From: Pseudomonadota bacterium
GTDB lineage: Bacteria; Pseudomonadota; Gammaproteobacteria; Burkholderiales; Burkholderiaceae_B
DNA: 5,695 nt
Assembly (NCBI GenBank): GCA_023386765.1
Contig: JAEWJD010000086.1
Coordinates: 1-5,695, forward strand
Direction of reading: 5' to 3'
A model generated the notes under the pieces. The model was not told the DNA's origin, searched no databases, and saw nothing but the letters and a program-made list of their open reading frames with translations. This document shows, one piece after another, positions 5,640 to 5,695 of this stretch. A program made the translations under genes and the position numbers. How positions within the stretch are numbered: position 1 is the first letter of the stretch; each line of letters opens with the position of its first letter.

Positions 5640-5695
5640 CTTCGCTGCTCAGACAACAAATCAGACGATTTGATGACAAGGCGGCGGGGCCGGAA
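5640..5695 (+). other. Start of an untranslated leader, probably of a stable-RNA operon
   Basis: This is the predicted transcript start to the window edge. It contains two copies of TCAGAC (5649-5654 and 5661-5666) and a perfect 6-bp stem CAAATC/GATTTG (5657-5662 with 5667-5672) around a 4-nt loop. An ATG at 5673 opens a short frame rich in arginine codons but has no ribosome site, so I do not call a gene. No mature rRNA or tRNA sequence is reached. Confidence 0.4.

Noticed and set aside
5646..5657. boxA-like TGCTCAGACAAC in the leader
   Set aside because: Only about half of the boxA consensus positions match and the core T-run is missing; a real boxA, if present, would be further downstream.
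5673..5695. Start of a small arginine-rich coding frame at the right edge
   Set aside because: No ribosome site precedes the ATG, and the context is that of a stable-RNA leader.

Overview
The window is GC-rich chromosomal DNA that most resembles a betaproteobacterium of the Burkholderiales, probably Alcaligenaceae (Bordetella/Achromobacter-like). This placement is inferred from base composition, the gene families present and the style of the strong promoter at the right end; it was not tested by any search.

Layout from left to right. Positions 1-345 (+) hold the C-terminal part of a TauE/SafE (TSUP) membrane transporter whose start lies outside the window. It converges with a large MscS-type mechanosensitive channel gene (342-2690, -), and the two genes share a CTAG so that each stop codon lies in the other gene's end. 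Upstream of the channel gene and on the same strand is a LysR-type regulator (2753-3664, -), 62 bp away, so the two may be co-transcribed. The regulator is divergent from a 505-residue acetyl-CoA hydrolase/succinate CoA-transferase family enzyme (AarC/ScpC/Cat1 type, 3890-5407, +). The divergent intergenic region contains an AT-rich island with a good inverted repeat (3685-3714). It overlaps the predicted lysR -10 and abuts the predicted -35 of the CoA-transferase promoter, the usual arrangement for a LysR regulator that activates its neighbour and represses itself.

The CoA-transferase gene ends in two consecutive hairpins, the second a classic intrinsic terminator with eight Ts. The remaining ~220 bp contain no gene. 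They carry several small palindromes and then a strong sigma70 promoter (TTGACA - 16 bp - TATAGT) with a GC-rich discriminator, typical of stable-RNA promoters. The window stops about 55 nt into the transcript, so the rRNA or tRNA operon that I suspect follows is not visible.

Functionally, the regulator/CoA-transferase pair looks like an acetate/acyl-CoA metabolism module, with the transporter fragment and the channel as unrelated neighbours. I see no mobile element, CRISPR array, toxin-antitoxin or defence genes. No undescribed multi-gene system is supported by the sequence; the most interesting parts are regulatory.
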